Made by a program: the position numbers and the translations under genes. The notes under the pieces are model-generated. The model made no database searches and was not told the DNA's origin. It saw nothing but the letters and a program-made list of their open reading frames with translations. Shown here piece after piece: positions 7,701 to 16,280 of a stretch of 20,866 bases of DNA. Numbering within the stretch: position 1 is the stretch's first letter; each line of letters starts with the position of its first letter. This DNA comes from Chrysochromulina tobinii (taxonomy: Eukaryota > Haptophyta > Prymnesiales > Chrysochromulinaceae), in assembly GCA_001275005.1 (NCBI GenBank), contig JWZX01002187.1:1-20866 (forward strand), given 5' to 3'.

Positions 7701-10700
7701 TGCGGCAGCTGATCCATCACCCACCGAAGTGCCGGTGCGGATTCGGGGAGCCTCGTTTGCATCATCAGCGCCACGCACACGACTGGGACTCGCCTCAGCA
7801 GCCGCTGCTTCTGCCGCTGCCGACTGTGCCGCCACCCCGGCCTTGCGTTTCGCTCGCTTCGAGCCGCTGGCCGTAGTGGCCTCGGCTGTCACTTCGCCGC
7901 TGTGCTGCTCGAGCCCCACTGCAACTGCACCAGAGCTCTTGCCAGCAGTGGCTGGAGACACCAGCTGGTTGCTACTGCCTGCACCAGCGGCTGCTGTACG
8001 ACTGTCGGGCGACCTCGACTGGAGAACTGATCCCCTGCCGAGTTGCTCAAGCATCTGGAGCAGATGGTGATACGCGGCACCGCGCGGTATTAAGCGCCAC
8101 TTGAGCGCACTCTCTTTGAGCAGCGTGGCTGGATAGAGGCTCTCAAGCACGTGCAAGATGCGATAGAGCACGCCTTCAGTCATGTCGCGGCCTGTGCCGG
8201 AGCCATCGGCCCTCACAGGGCCGAGAGTGATGTGGTCGGCATCGCGGGTGGTGATCGCGAGCAGTGCGTCCCTCCACGTGCCGCATGTGATTGCGCCACT
8301 TGCAGCCAGGGCCGACCACTCGTACACAAGGCCCTCGCGTGCCCCTGCGCTGCGGCTGGCTACGGCCATCGCGTGCAGACGCTCAAACAGATGGAGCTCG
8401 TTCACGAGCCCGAGCTGCGTTGCGACAAGCTCGCCACCGTCCGCCTTGGCCCATGGCTCGTTGCCCTCCGTCCTCTCGTGTGGAAACGAATAGAGCGCGC
8501 GTCTGATGAGCAACTGTCGCTGTGAGCCCTCGACAAGCGGCACCACCTCGGATGGGTCTGAGCACGGCGAGAGCACGGCGCGCGCATCGAGAGGCAGCAC
8601 CGGTTTACCGGCGATGCTGAAGCTCCACTTGCCTGTCTTGGCGTCGAGGTCTGCGGCGAGGCTCACTTCCGCCTCTGCTGCCTCCTCGCTGCCTCGAGGA
8701 GCGCCGAGCTCCCACTGCAAACCGCGCGGCGGCACTGCCAACGCGCGCCGCTTGCCGCCTTTCCAGTGGGCTGCTGCTGCCTTGACCGCTGCATCGTAGA
8801 GCACTCCGTCGGCCTTGGCCCTCTCTTGCTCCCAATCGTTCAAGTCCTCGGCCACACGCTTGGTGACGTATCCCAGCTGCGGCACTGCCACCGCACCGCT
8901 CGTGCCTGCAGACGTTGCAGCGGCCTCCTCGTGCGCCTGCCCGATGCGCTGGACAAGTAATGGAGCATCGGGGGTGCCACCAAAGAACACGCCCACCATT
9001 TCCTCCTTACCAGCGGCGCCCGTCACCTGCAACTCGAAGACAGCACCAAAGGCAAGGAGGAAGCCGCGCCGACCATCGTGCTCGCTCAGCTCTCCGCCTG
9101 CACTCTCACGCACGCGCGCCGCTGAGTAAGCCACCACCAACGTTTTCCCATTCTTCCCATCTTCTGCGAAAGCACAGCCTGCGATTGCGGACGACTCGGC
9201 GACGCTTGCTGGGACGGAAGGGGATGCTGGGCACCCCTGCAGATAGGCTTGCACTACACGCACGCGCTCGAGCAGCTCGCGCTCCTTGGGACTCAGCCCC
9301 TCGAAGAGGTCAACATCCGACGTGAACGCCCTGCTCGCCTTGGCCTCGGCCTCGGCCTCCGCCGTGCTCTTGACAGTCGCCATTGATGAGGGCCCGCTGC
9401 CCCCTGCACTGTCGATGGCCGCAGCATTTGAGGTGCGAAGCATCTCGATGCGAGCGAGAAGCTGCCGCTGCTGGTCGCGCGGATTGACCTCGGACGAGAG
9501 CTTCCTAAAGTGGCGCGAGAGCGACTGTAGCGATGAGCGCTTCCGGCTGTCGGGGGGGGAGGGCAAGAGCGCCTGCAGCAGTAGCAGCGCACTTGGACTC
9601 ACGTTCAGGTCGTACGAGGCGAGCCGGGTCTGAGCGTCGAGCTTCTGCATTCGTGCGTCCACTGGTGCAGGTGGGCGGCCCGCGACCCACGCATCAAGCA
9701 GCACTCGTTCGTTTGGCACAGGCTCCGAGCGCAGCCGCTCTGGACGCAGCCAGCTCGTATACTCGCTGCTGAGATGCGCCCACACGGCGCCCGACACCCG
9801 ATCGCCCTCGAAGTGATCCCACGCTCCGAAGCAGAAGCTGAATGGCGCCGAGGCGTGCAAGGCGCGGAGCATGTTGCGGACGCGAGCGCCAAGTTGGCCA
9901 TCGTGCTCGAGGTCGAAGATTTGCTGTTCGTCGCGCTTTGTTCGCACGAAGCCGATCCATTGGTTGGCCTCGCGCGCCTGCGTGCGCAGCGCCGACGCAA
10001 CCGCCTTGCTTCGCAGTTGCGCTGGCAACGCCCATGACGGATCAGCACGTGCCACAAGCGTGAGGGCTAGCAGCTGCTCGATTCCGAGCGCAGAGCCGTC
10101 CTCGGGCGCCTCGAAGGGCTGCGAATCCGCGAGCATCCCCGCCCCAAACGGCGGTGAGCATGGCGGCAGTACCACCTCGCGGTGCCGGCTTCGACGTGCC
10201 ATCAGCCGCGGCAGGAGCCAGCAGCGCCATGCATGACTCCAGCACGGGCAAGGACGAGCTCAGGGCGCCCGCTCGTCGTCGGATCGCCTTTTGCAGCAGC
10301 GATGCGGGTTGCTTCACGGCGCGGGTCTCGCTGGCGAGGGCTGGCAGTAACAGCACGCCCGGTGTGGAAGAGGCGGCAGCCACCTCAACACGTCCCCCAC
10401 CACTGGTTGCACTTTCGTGATCGTTGTCGCAGGTCCTCGCGTCTGCCTCCGGGGGTCCGCTTGCCGTGGACGCGTTGGCTACTGTCGCCGCGTGGGCATG
10501 GCACCATTGCCGGTCCTGCCACTGGGCGATGAGCTCATCTTCGAGGGCGCGCGCGGGGGGACTTGCCCCGGTCGCCTCCCTTGGCGCCGCCGCTGGCATG
10601 GCCAGAGACTGGGCCAAGGCGGTATCGGGGGCAGGGCCATCGACGATCCATGAGGGCACACCGAGGAGCACCGCGTCGGCGTATCTATCCGACGCCCGCC

Positions 10701-12360
10701 CGCCCGTACAGACCCCTTCGAGCAGTGCCCAGCGCGTCTCACATCGTGCCTCGTCTGTGTCATCGTCGTCGCGACGACCTTGGCTAGTGCCGTGCGCGTC
10801 GCTGATGGCCGCCACCTTGAGGGCTGTGAGCGCCGCGAGGCTGGCTGTCGGCATCGCGTTGGGCCCATCACACTCAATGATACATACGTAAGCGCTCGCC
10901 GCTCTGCGCGCGCCGACATTGGACGGGCCAGCGTGAGCGGGGAGCAGGTTGGTAGCTCGGAGGCGCTGCAGCATCGCGTCCCATGATGCAAAAGGAGGCT
11001 CGGCAACAGCCTCAAGCTCGTACCTGATGGCAAGCAGCGAGGGTGGAGCAGGAAAAACCACGGAGTTCGGGCCCTGCCGGGCTCAGGGCCCACGGCTCGG
11101 GCATCATTGGCAGCGGGCACGCGCGCAGGCACGCGCAGGAGCGCACGTGACAAGTGGTTCGGGCAGGAGCGCGTTGAGCTCGTCGCCGTCGGCAAACTCG
11201 CGATCGACTAAGTCTGATGGGCACAGCGGCTGGCCGGCGGAAGTGCGCTCAAGGCTCACGCCTGTACCTGCCTGGACTACAACCACTCGGGCGGGCAAGC
11301 CGGCCGACGGACGGAGGAGGCCATTCTCCAGCCGCTCGCACGCGCTGGCGGAGAGCACCGAACCTCCACCAAGCCGCTCTGTTGGCGGCACTTGCAGCCG
11401 CGCACAAAGTTCGCGGCAGAAGGCACGCACGCATGGCGAGTCCGCGGGCTCCAATCGCAGCACGCTCGCTGCCTCCTTCTCGCGACCATCACCAAGGAGC
11501 GCGAGCGCCTTGTGCAGCAGCTCGGATGAGAGCAGCGGGTGCACTCGGTCGAGGCACCGCACCTCAAAGCCGCCACGCCCGACTGCGAGCGCGCCCTCGG
11601 GCAAGCCACAAGCTGCAATGCTCCGGGAGCCAAAACACCGCGCCCCCGCTGCCTTCCAACCGCCGCTCCCGCCGCTCTTGGGCTTCGAGCCACGAACGCG
11701 GGGCGATGATGAAGCGGCGACTTCACACCCTGCATTCCTGTGACCCGACGTGGTCAGCACAGGAGAGGCAGCAGCCTTTCCTCGTCGCTGAGGCTTTGAC
11801 CTGGCAGCCTCCTCCTCTTCTTCCTCCTCCAGTTTGTCGCCCTGAACCGCTTCGTCCGCGTCGTCGTCGTCGTCCACCTCCACCACCACCACCTCCTCCT
11901 CCTCCTCCTCAGCCAAGAGTACCTCGTCGTCATCGTCCTCGATGTCTACCACATCCTCGGCCTTTCGTTTACCTTCGCGCCGCCCGAAGGAAACACGGGC
12001 GCCATTCGATCCAGCCTTACGCTTCGGCGGCTTGTCGTCTCCTGCCGCGGGAGACGTGAAGCGGTCCACTGGTCGCTTGTTGCGTACTGGCTTCGAGGGC
12101 TCGACTGAGGCCACAGAGACCTCTGCCACTGTTTTTGAGTCTGCCTCTGATTTCACTGCAGTGGTTGAATCTTGTGTGATCCAGCGCATTATACCATCCG
12201 CCAAGTCTCGGTCCACAAACAGGCGCTTCTTGTCACCATCGTCGAAGCTGATTGCATGCATTCCCGATGAATGGTAATAGCGCGTGATGGTGCCGGCAAA
12301 CCACGGCTCGCCGTGGTCGCCGAGGAACTGCACCTCCACGCGCCTCCCGATCAGATCCAT
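4734..12360 (-). CDS. Tudor-like / SNF2-type helicase / HhH-GPD DNA glycosylase fusion (spliced)
   Basis: Proposed join 12360-11147, 11023-10246, 10118-4734 (2,458 aa). Exon 1 starts at ATG 12358-12360; a Tudor-like fold (residues about 3-60, with FDDGDKKRLFV) is followed by basic patches and an Asp/Glu run (about 135-185). Exon 2 is uncharacterised. Numbering exon 3 from its in-frame ATG at 10202, the helicase spans about 840-1300: Walker A TVGAGKT (874-880), DE box D981-E982, SAT 1012-1014, motif V near 1207-1223, motif VI QMKGRVDRPGQ (1234-1244). An acidic linker follows (about 1331-1390). The glycosylase spans about 1495-1815: KGITFCQISVKSG (1542-1554), HhH FQGVGDWVAGRVL (1726-1738), catalytic Asp1752 in GDLTIRN, and WAPYRS (1800-1805), as in AlkA/MAG. 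Trp1732 replaces the Lys of bifunctional enzymes, which predicts monofunctional base excision. Likely nuclear chromatin-associated repair or demodification. Exon 3 domains are certain; joining to exons 1-2 is inferred. Confidence 0.8.
10119..10245 (-). other. Candidate intron 2 of the helicase-glycosylase gene (127 nt)
   Basis: Exon 2 and exon 3 frames overlap between 10042 and 10202 and differ by one base of phase, so something must connect them. A donor GTGCTGG at 10245 and an acceptor ending ttcgcag at 10119 join them in phase 0 with a length of 1 modulo 3, as needed. With intron 1 this keeps the whole 7,377-nt coding sequence in frame. The pyrimidine tract is poor, and other donor/acceptor pairs or a genuine +1 shift are possible, so the exact position is uncertain. 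Confidence 0.4.
11024..11146 (-). other. Predicted GT-AG intron 1 of the helicase-glycosylase gene (123 nt)
   Basis: On the minus strand the exon 1 frame runs out near 11104 while the exon 2 frame opens near 11061 from a GTG, without an ATG. A donor GTGCGC at 11146 and an acceptor ending tgccatcag at 11024, preceded by a strong pyrimidine tract (gtttttcctgctccaccctc), join the two frames in phase 2 and read through LLPEPLVT into YELEAV. The pyrimidine tract and the phase match are good support; there are no transcript data. Confidence 0.65.
11806..11958 (-). repeat. Trinucleotide low-complexity stretch coding an acidic run
   Basis: Runs of tcc/ctc and gtc/cac triplets on the plus strand encode blocks of Glu, Val and Asp in exon 1 of the helicase-glycosylase gene. 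It is a coding microsatellite. Acidic tracts are common in chromatin proteins, where they contact basic histone tails, but this one may be only a flexible linker. Confidence 0.75.
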
Positions 12361-13371
12361 CGCTTCGTCTGGCACCTCTTTTTTTTGTTGGGGTCTGCAC
12401 GAAAGCCTGCTAGACACATTGAGGAATATCGCGGCGTCAGACCCATCTGAAGATCAAAAAAATGTACCGGACCCAGCAAAACCAGCATCCACAGCTTACG
12501 TGAACCAATTAGGAAACGGATCCTTAGTTAAAAATCACTGTGGCCCGGGACACACACGGGACAGACGTCAACGGATCCGGTACATACAGTTTGGCAAAGT
12601 GGGCCTGAACGCAGGCCATGACGCGGCCAAGTACTAGCCAAGTACAAGGAACAAGGGTCAAGGCGTGAAGGCGAAAGCGGAAAGGACATCTTATACAGGC
12701 CGGGCATCGCCCATCGGCATGGACACGATGGAGGTACAGCCAGGCGGGATGTACAAGACTCGGACTCGGGCACACGCGACGCACAGACCGCGCGCACGGC
12801 AGTAGAGTAAGCAGTAGAGATGACCGCAGTTGTACCCGAGAGAGGCCGGTCCGTACGTGCTACGTCCAACGTCGGGGTGGCTGGGAGGTGCGTCTGAGCT
12901 TTCGAACGCGTTATCAACGCTGGCCGCTCGCTCCGCGGACACGCGACAGAGATCCGTCGAAGTAGCACTCTCTAGACTCTCTACACATATACGGAGAGTT
13001 GTGGCTTGTGCGTTTATGACCACTACATTCGGAGAGTTGTGCGCCCTCAATATTTACCTCCACATGCCGTTCAACCTGACAGAGCTCCTGCAATAGGCGA
13101 GGCAGCACAGTACTGGTTCATGCCCGACCTGTGGCAGGCTCCCGTCTTTCATCATTCCGTCGTCAACGATGAGAACTGTTATACTTATGCTGTGATGCCG
13201 CCTGCGCCCTGAGTGTAACCTTGCAGTCCATCCACCATGGGCCCCGCCGCTCCCCTGCGCACCACGCCATTGGAAAAGCGCCCGCCAGGCCTGTCCTCGA
13301 CACGCTCACCCGTTCACATCCGATGCCTCGACGAGCGGATACCATCATGCGCATGCCTCACGAGCCGCGGT
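12361..13371. other. Intergenic region between two minus-strand genes
   Basis: About 1 kb with only short overlapping frames and no recognisable protein. It should contain the promoter and 5' UTR of the helicase-glycosylase gene on its left and the 3' UTR of the GH16 gene on its right. The dodecamer cggagagttgtg occurs twice, at 12992-13003 and 13030-13041. No tRNA or other RNA gene was seen. Confidence 0.6.
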
Positions 13372-15726
13372 CTAGTGACGCCGTGCCGGGGAGGGTGGGG
13401 CTTCGCCGTGGGGCCCGAAGTGCACGCGCGGCAGGCCCATGCCATAGTTTTTCCAGCCCGCCGGGTTAGTGCCCGCGAGGCCGGATGAGTAGCCCTCCTT
13501 GGCGTACATGAGCTTCGGGTCCTGGAAGTACTCGGAGTCGAGCAGCCACTGGGGCATCTTAGTGGTGGGCGTGTCGCGGCACGTGGGCTTGTCCGATGCT
13601 GAGCACCCGCCCTTGACATCGTCGACGCAATGCTTGTCCTCCTCCACGCAGCACTGGCCGTAGAAGAGCGAGAGCCGCTGGTTGGCGAACTGCGCGATCG
13701 TGACGTTCGACATGCCGTAAGCGCCGTCCGGGTTGCCCGCGTTGTTGAGCGCGCAGAGCTTCGGGATGTGGTCGCAGTAGTCATCGCCAAGCGACTTGAG
13801 CTGGCTGCATGCCTTGTTGGCGAGGGCAATCGAGTTGGCCTCGCTGCCGGAGTTCTTGACCATGCATCGCAGCTCGGGCACAAGGTTGCACGTGACACGG
13901 TTGGCGAGGAGCTTGCGGCGCGTCTGGTAGGTGATGGGCGGGTTGAGGCCACGCGTCTCGCCCTGCGAATCATCCTGGTACACTCGGAAGTACTCGATGT
14001 CCATCTGCATGGGCTTCCACTTGCCCGTGGTCCGGTCGTAGTTCGCCTTGTCGGTGAGCCCCTCGCCGCCGTGCGAGAGGTCCATGCCCTTGCGCACGAG
14101 CGCGATGTTGAACGTCATGAACATCGGCATCTCAGGGATCACGATTGGCCGGTTCTGGCCCGAGAGGTACATGACCAAATGATCCGTCGTGAAGCGGTGC
14201 ATGAACACGTCATTCATGTAGTAATCGACGCCGTCGGGGTCCCACCTCATCGCGAAATTCATGTACTTCTCGGTCGGGTCCTCAAGGAATTGGCCCGCGC
14301 CGGAGACGCCGAAGCACCACGCCTCGCCGGGAGGTGCGAGGGTCGTCGGGCAGTAGCCGCCCTGCTGCGTGAACGCCTTGCCGAGGCCGACGTACTGGTT
14401 GGGCGAGTGGAGCGACATCGAGTTCGGGCGCCAGTACCATGTGTGCTCCGGCGAGAAGTGCTCAAAGAAATCGAGCTCGGGCGGCCAGTACTGGCCACAC
14501 AGGAAAGGGTAATCGTCCTGCAGCAGAAACTCGAGCGTCCCCTCCGAGACGAAGCCGTAGCAACCGTTGAGCCACGCGGCCGGCCACGGGCCGTACCCCT
14601 TGGGGGACTTGATGCGCGTCTCGATCAGGCCGTACTGGAAGCGCCCGTTGAGTCGACTCGTCACCTTTGGCGCGTGCCACCCCCATAGCGAGACGTCCGA
14701 GCCCCAGTTGGTGTTCCACGTGCCGTTCCAGCCCTTCATAAAGTTGACCTCATCCTCCGGGGCCATGTAGGCCGAGAGGCGCAGCCCACCGCCCTCAATG
14801 AGTGAGATCGTGTCGGAAGAGTACACGGAGACGATGTTCACATCGCCCGTGTTGCCAGGCACACCGTATGGAATGTCCTCAAAGACCCACATCGACTTGG
14901 TGCGGTACAAATCCTTGAACTCATCCGACCAGATCAGGGACATACCCTCGGCCTTGTGCTTGTCGACCGCCTCCTTGGGAGTCGCGGGGTCGATGGAGAT
15001 CTTGGCCGGCGGGTACTCCTGGCGCGGCCCGATCGTGCGCACGTCCCAGACACAATAGTGGCACGTGTCCGTGCCGCGGCACTTGTCAGTGCTTTCCACG
15101 AGTCCCGTGCAGCACGGCAGTTTGCCGCCCGACGGATTCTCGTAGATGTCTTTCCCCACCTGGGTGCATTGGGAGACGTCCTGGCAGAAGTTGCAGACCT
15201 CCCCGCCGCGGCACCTCGTAGGCGTCTCCACAAGGTCCTTGCAGCAAGGCAGCCCGTGGCCCGTCGGGTTATCGAACACGTCTCTACCAGCGGAGGTGCA
15301 CGTGGAGAGGTCCTGGCAGTAGTTGCACGTGTCAGTGCCGCGGCATGTCTTGGGGACGATATCGAGGCCCTTGCAACATGGCAGACTCTTGCCTTTGGGG
15401 TTGTCCCAGACGTCTTTGCCCGCAGCGGTGCACTCGTCGTCGCCTTCCTCTTCGGCGGTCCACTTCCGAAGGTTCATGGCGGGACTCACCAATTGGTGCG
15501 AGGTGCGAGGGTCAGCGAGCAAGGTGCGCTCGCTCATGGCCGCAAGCTGGGCCTGCAGCGCGCTACGCTCCTGCACGACATTGATGGTCGCCAGCAGCGC
15601 GCCGACAGCAATCAAGCCGGCGGCAGCCGCGAGTGCCTTCCAGCGCTTAAGAGCTGCAGCTGCCACGCGCTCCTCGGCCTGCTCGAGGAGCGGATCACGA
15701 TACGTGGTCTCGAACGCGTAGGACAT
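13372..15726 (-). CDS. Type II membrane glycoside hydrolase family 16 protein with Cys-rich repeats
   Basis: A 784-residue protein with ATG at 15724-15726 and stop at 13372-13374. A short cytosolic N-terminus precedes one membrane anchor (residues 29-51, WKALAAAAGLIAVGALLATI), so the rest is probably lumenal or extracellular. Residues 99-230 are three tandem 44-residue repeats, each with six cysteines at fixed spacing (GKDVWDNP, LPCC, CRGTDTC blocks). The GH16 domain spans about 260-585 and holds the catalytic ELDFFE motif: Glu417 nucleophile, Asp419, Glu422 acid/base, plus the typical RWDPDGVDYYMND and MDIEYFRVYQ strands. Residues about 613-693 hold six spaced cysteines resembling an X8/CBM43 glucan-binding module. 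The membrane anchor plus GH16 resembles the Kre6/Skn1 beta-glucan assembly proteins of fungi and stramenopiles, so a role in wall or storage beta-glucan is likely. Substrate is inferred; all catalytic residues are present. Confidence 0.9.
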   Translation of the reverse strand: MSYAFETTYRDPLLEQAEERVAAAALKRWKALAAAAGLIAVGALLATINVVQERSALQAQLAAMSERTLLADPRTSHQLVSPAMNLRKWTAEEEGDDECTAAGKDVWDNPKGKSLPCCKGLDIVPKTCRGTDTCNYCQDLSTCTSAGRDVFDNPTGHGLPCCKDLVETPTRCRGGEVCNFCQDVSQCTQVGKDIYENPSGGKLPCCTGLVESTDKCRGTDTCHYCVWDVRTIGPRQEYPPAKISIDPATPKEAVDKHKAEGMSLIWSDEFKDLYRTKSMWVFEDIPYGVPGNTGDVNIVSVYSSDTISLIEGGGLRLSAYMAPEDEVNFMKGWNGTWNTNWGSDVSLWGWHAPKVTSRLNGRFQYGLIETRIKSPKGYGPWPAAWLNGCYGFVSEGTLEFLLQDDYPFLCGQYWPPELDFFEHFSPEHTWYWRPNSMSLHSPNQYVGLGKAFTQQGGYCPTTLAPPGEAWCFGVSGAGQFLEDPTEKYMNFAMRWDPDGVDYYMNDVFMHRFTTDHLVMYLSGQNRPIVIPEMPMFMTFNIALVRKGMDLSHGGEGLTDKANYDRTTGKWKPMQMDIEYFRVYQDDSQGETRGLNPPITYQTRRKLLANRVTCNLVPELRCMVKNSGSEANSIALANKACSQLKSLGDDYCDHIPKLCALNNAGNPDGAYGMSNVTIAQFANQRLSLFYGQCCVEEDKHCVDDVKGGCSASDKPTCRDTPTTKMPQWLLDSEYFQDPKLMYAKEGYSSGLAGTNPAGWKNYGMGLPRVHFGPHGEAPPSPARRH
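15037..15432 (-). repeat. Three in-frame 132-bp (44-aa) cysteine-rich coding repeats
   Basis: Copies lie at 15301-15432, 15169-15300 and 15037-15168 with no linker. Each encodes C-x17-CC-x9-C-x5-C-x2-C, with a conserved GKD..(D/E)NP.G and CRG core. Identical length and fixed cysteine spacing show tandem duplication of a small disulfide-bonded module, possibly for carbohydrate or wall binding. Confidence 0.9.
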
Positions 15727-15949
15727 AAAGGCGCAAGATGTGCCGATGCGCGGGCAGCTCGCACGCAGAGATTCGAGGCGAAAAAATGTGAGCTCGCCTG
15801 GAGCTCAAGACCCGTTCCGCCACGTGGCGAAAAGCAGAACGCCAAATTCGAGATTAAAGAGTGGCCGCGACGGTGGTGAGCGTGTGTGAGTGAAGTAAAA
15901 CGGGTGGACTCAGCACATTGACGCTCATGCGACAAGCCTGCTAGCGCGC

Positions 15950-15965
15950 GCGCGCGGCCGCGCGC
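15950..15965. repeat. 16-bp GC palindrome in an alternating CG tract
   Basis: gcgcgcggccgcgcgc is a perfect palindrome within a longer alternating pyrimidine-purine tract (about 15944-15977). It could form Z-DNA or be a dense CpG target. It lies about midway between two divergent genes. Confidence 0.8.
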
Positions 15966-16202
15966 ACATGCGCGCGTCCGGTGACGACGAAAGTCGGTGA
16001 TTTTTCTTTTTCGGAGATGATCGCCTAAAATTTTCCAAGGGCAACTTGCTTACCCCTTCGGATCCCCCACGTCGGCTCGCAAGTTGCAATGGTGTTTCAC
16101 ATACGCAGTTTTCGTTTTCATGTGGAAAAACGCTGCACGCTGTGGACGTCAGAGAGTCGCGGGAGTGGCCACTTCCTGAACTCTCGGCCTCGCCCGGCGT
16201 CG

Positions 16203-16226
16203 GCGTGCGTGCGTGCGTGCGTGCGT
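16203..16226. repeat. (GCGT)6 microsatellite
   Basis: Six exact GCGT units. If translated in the longer frame of the downstream gene they give an unlikely Cys-Val-Arg-Ala periodic peptide, which favours the downstream ATG at 16281 and a leader role for this repeat. Confidence 0.9.
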
Positions 16227-16280
16227 GCTCAAGGCTCCTGCACCCTCCTGCGGCTGCACACGCGCACAAGTGGCCCACTC

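Larger units (their letters stand above)
15727..16280. promoter_or_regulatory. Divergent intergenic region, likely bidirectional promoter
   Basis: 554 nt separate the start of the GH16 gene (leftward) from the favoured start of the chromatin gene (rightward), so both promoters must lie here. It includes an alternating CG tract with a perfect 16-bp palindrome at 15950-15965, a T-rich patch near 16000-16012, and a (GCGT)6 run at 16203-16226 in the presumed leader of the rightward gene. No defined promoter element could be assigned. Confidence 0.45.

Noticed and set aside
11217-12059. 280-residue plus-strand frame with poly-Pro
   Set aside because: The poly-Pro comes from the antisense of the Glu/Asp microsatellite in exon 1; no other sign of a protein.
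14956-15879. 307-residue plus-strand frame over the start of the GH16 gene
   Set aside because: It mirrors the GH16 cysteine-repeat region and lacks motifs; GH16 on the minus strand is unambiguous.
16089-16280. N-terminal extension of the chromatin protein from the first ATG
   Set aside because: It is Arg/Cys/Ser-rich and crosses a (GCGT)6 repeat; domain-like sequence begins right after the ATG at 16281. Kept only as an alternative start.
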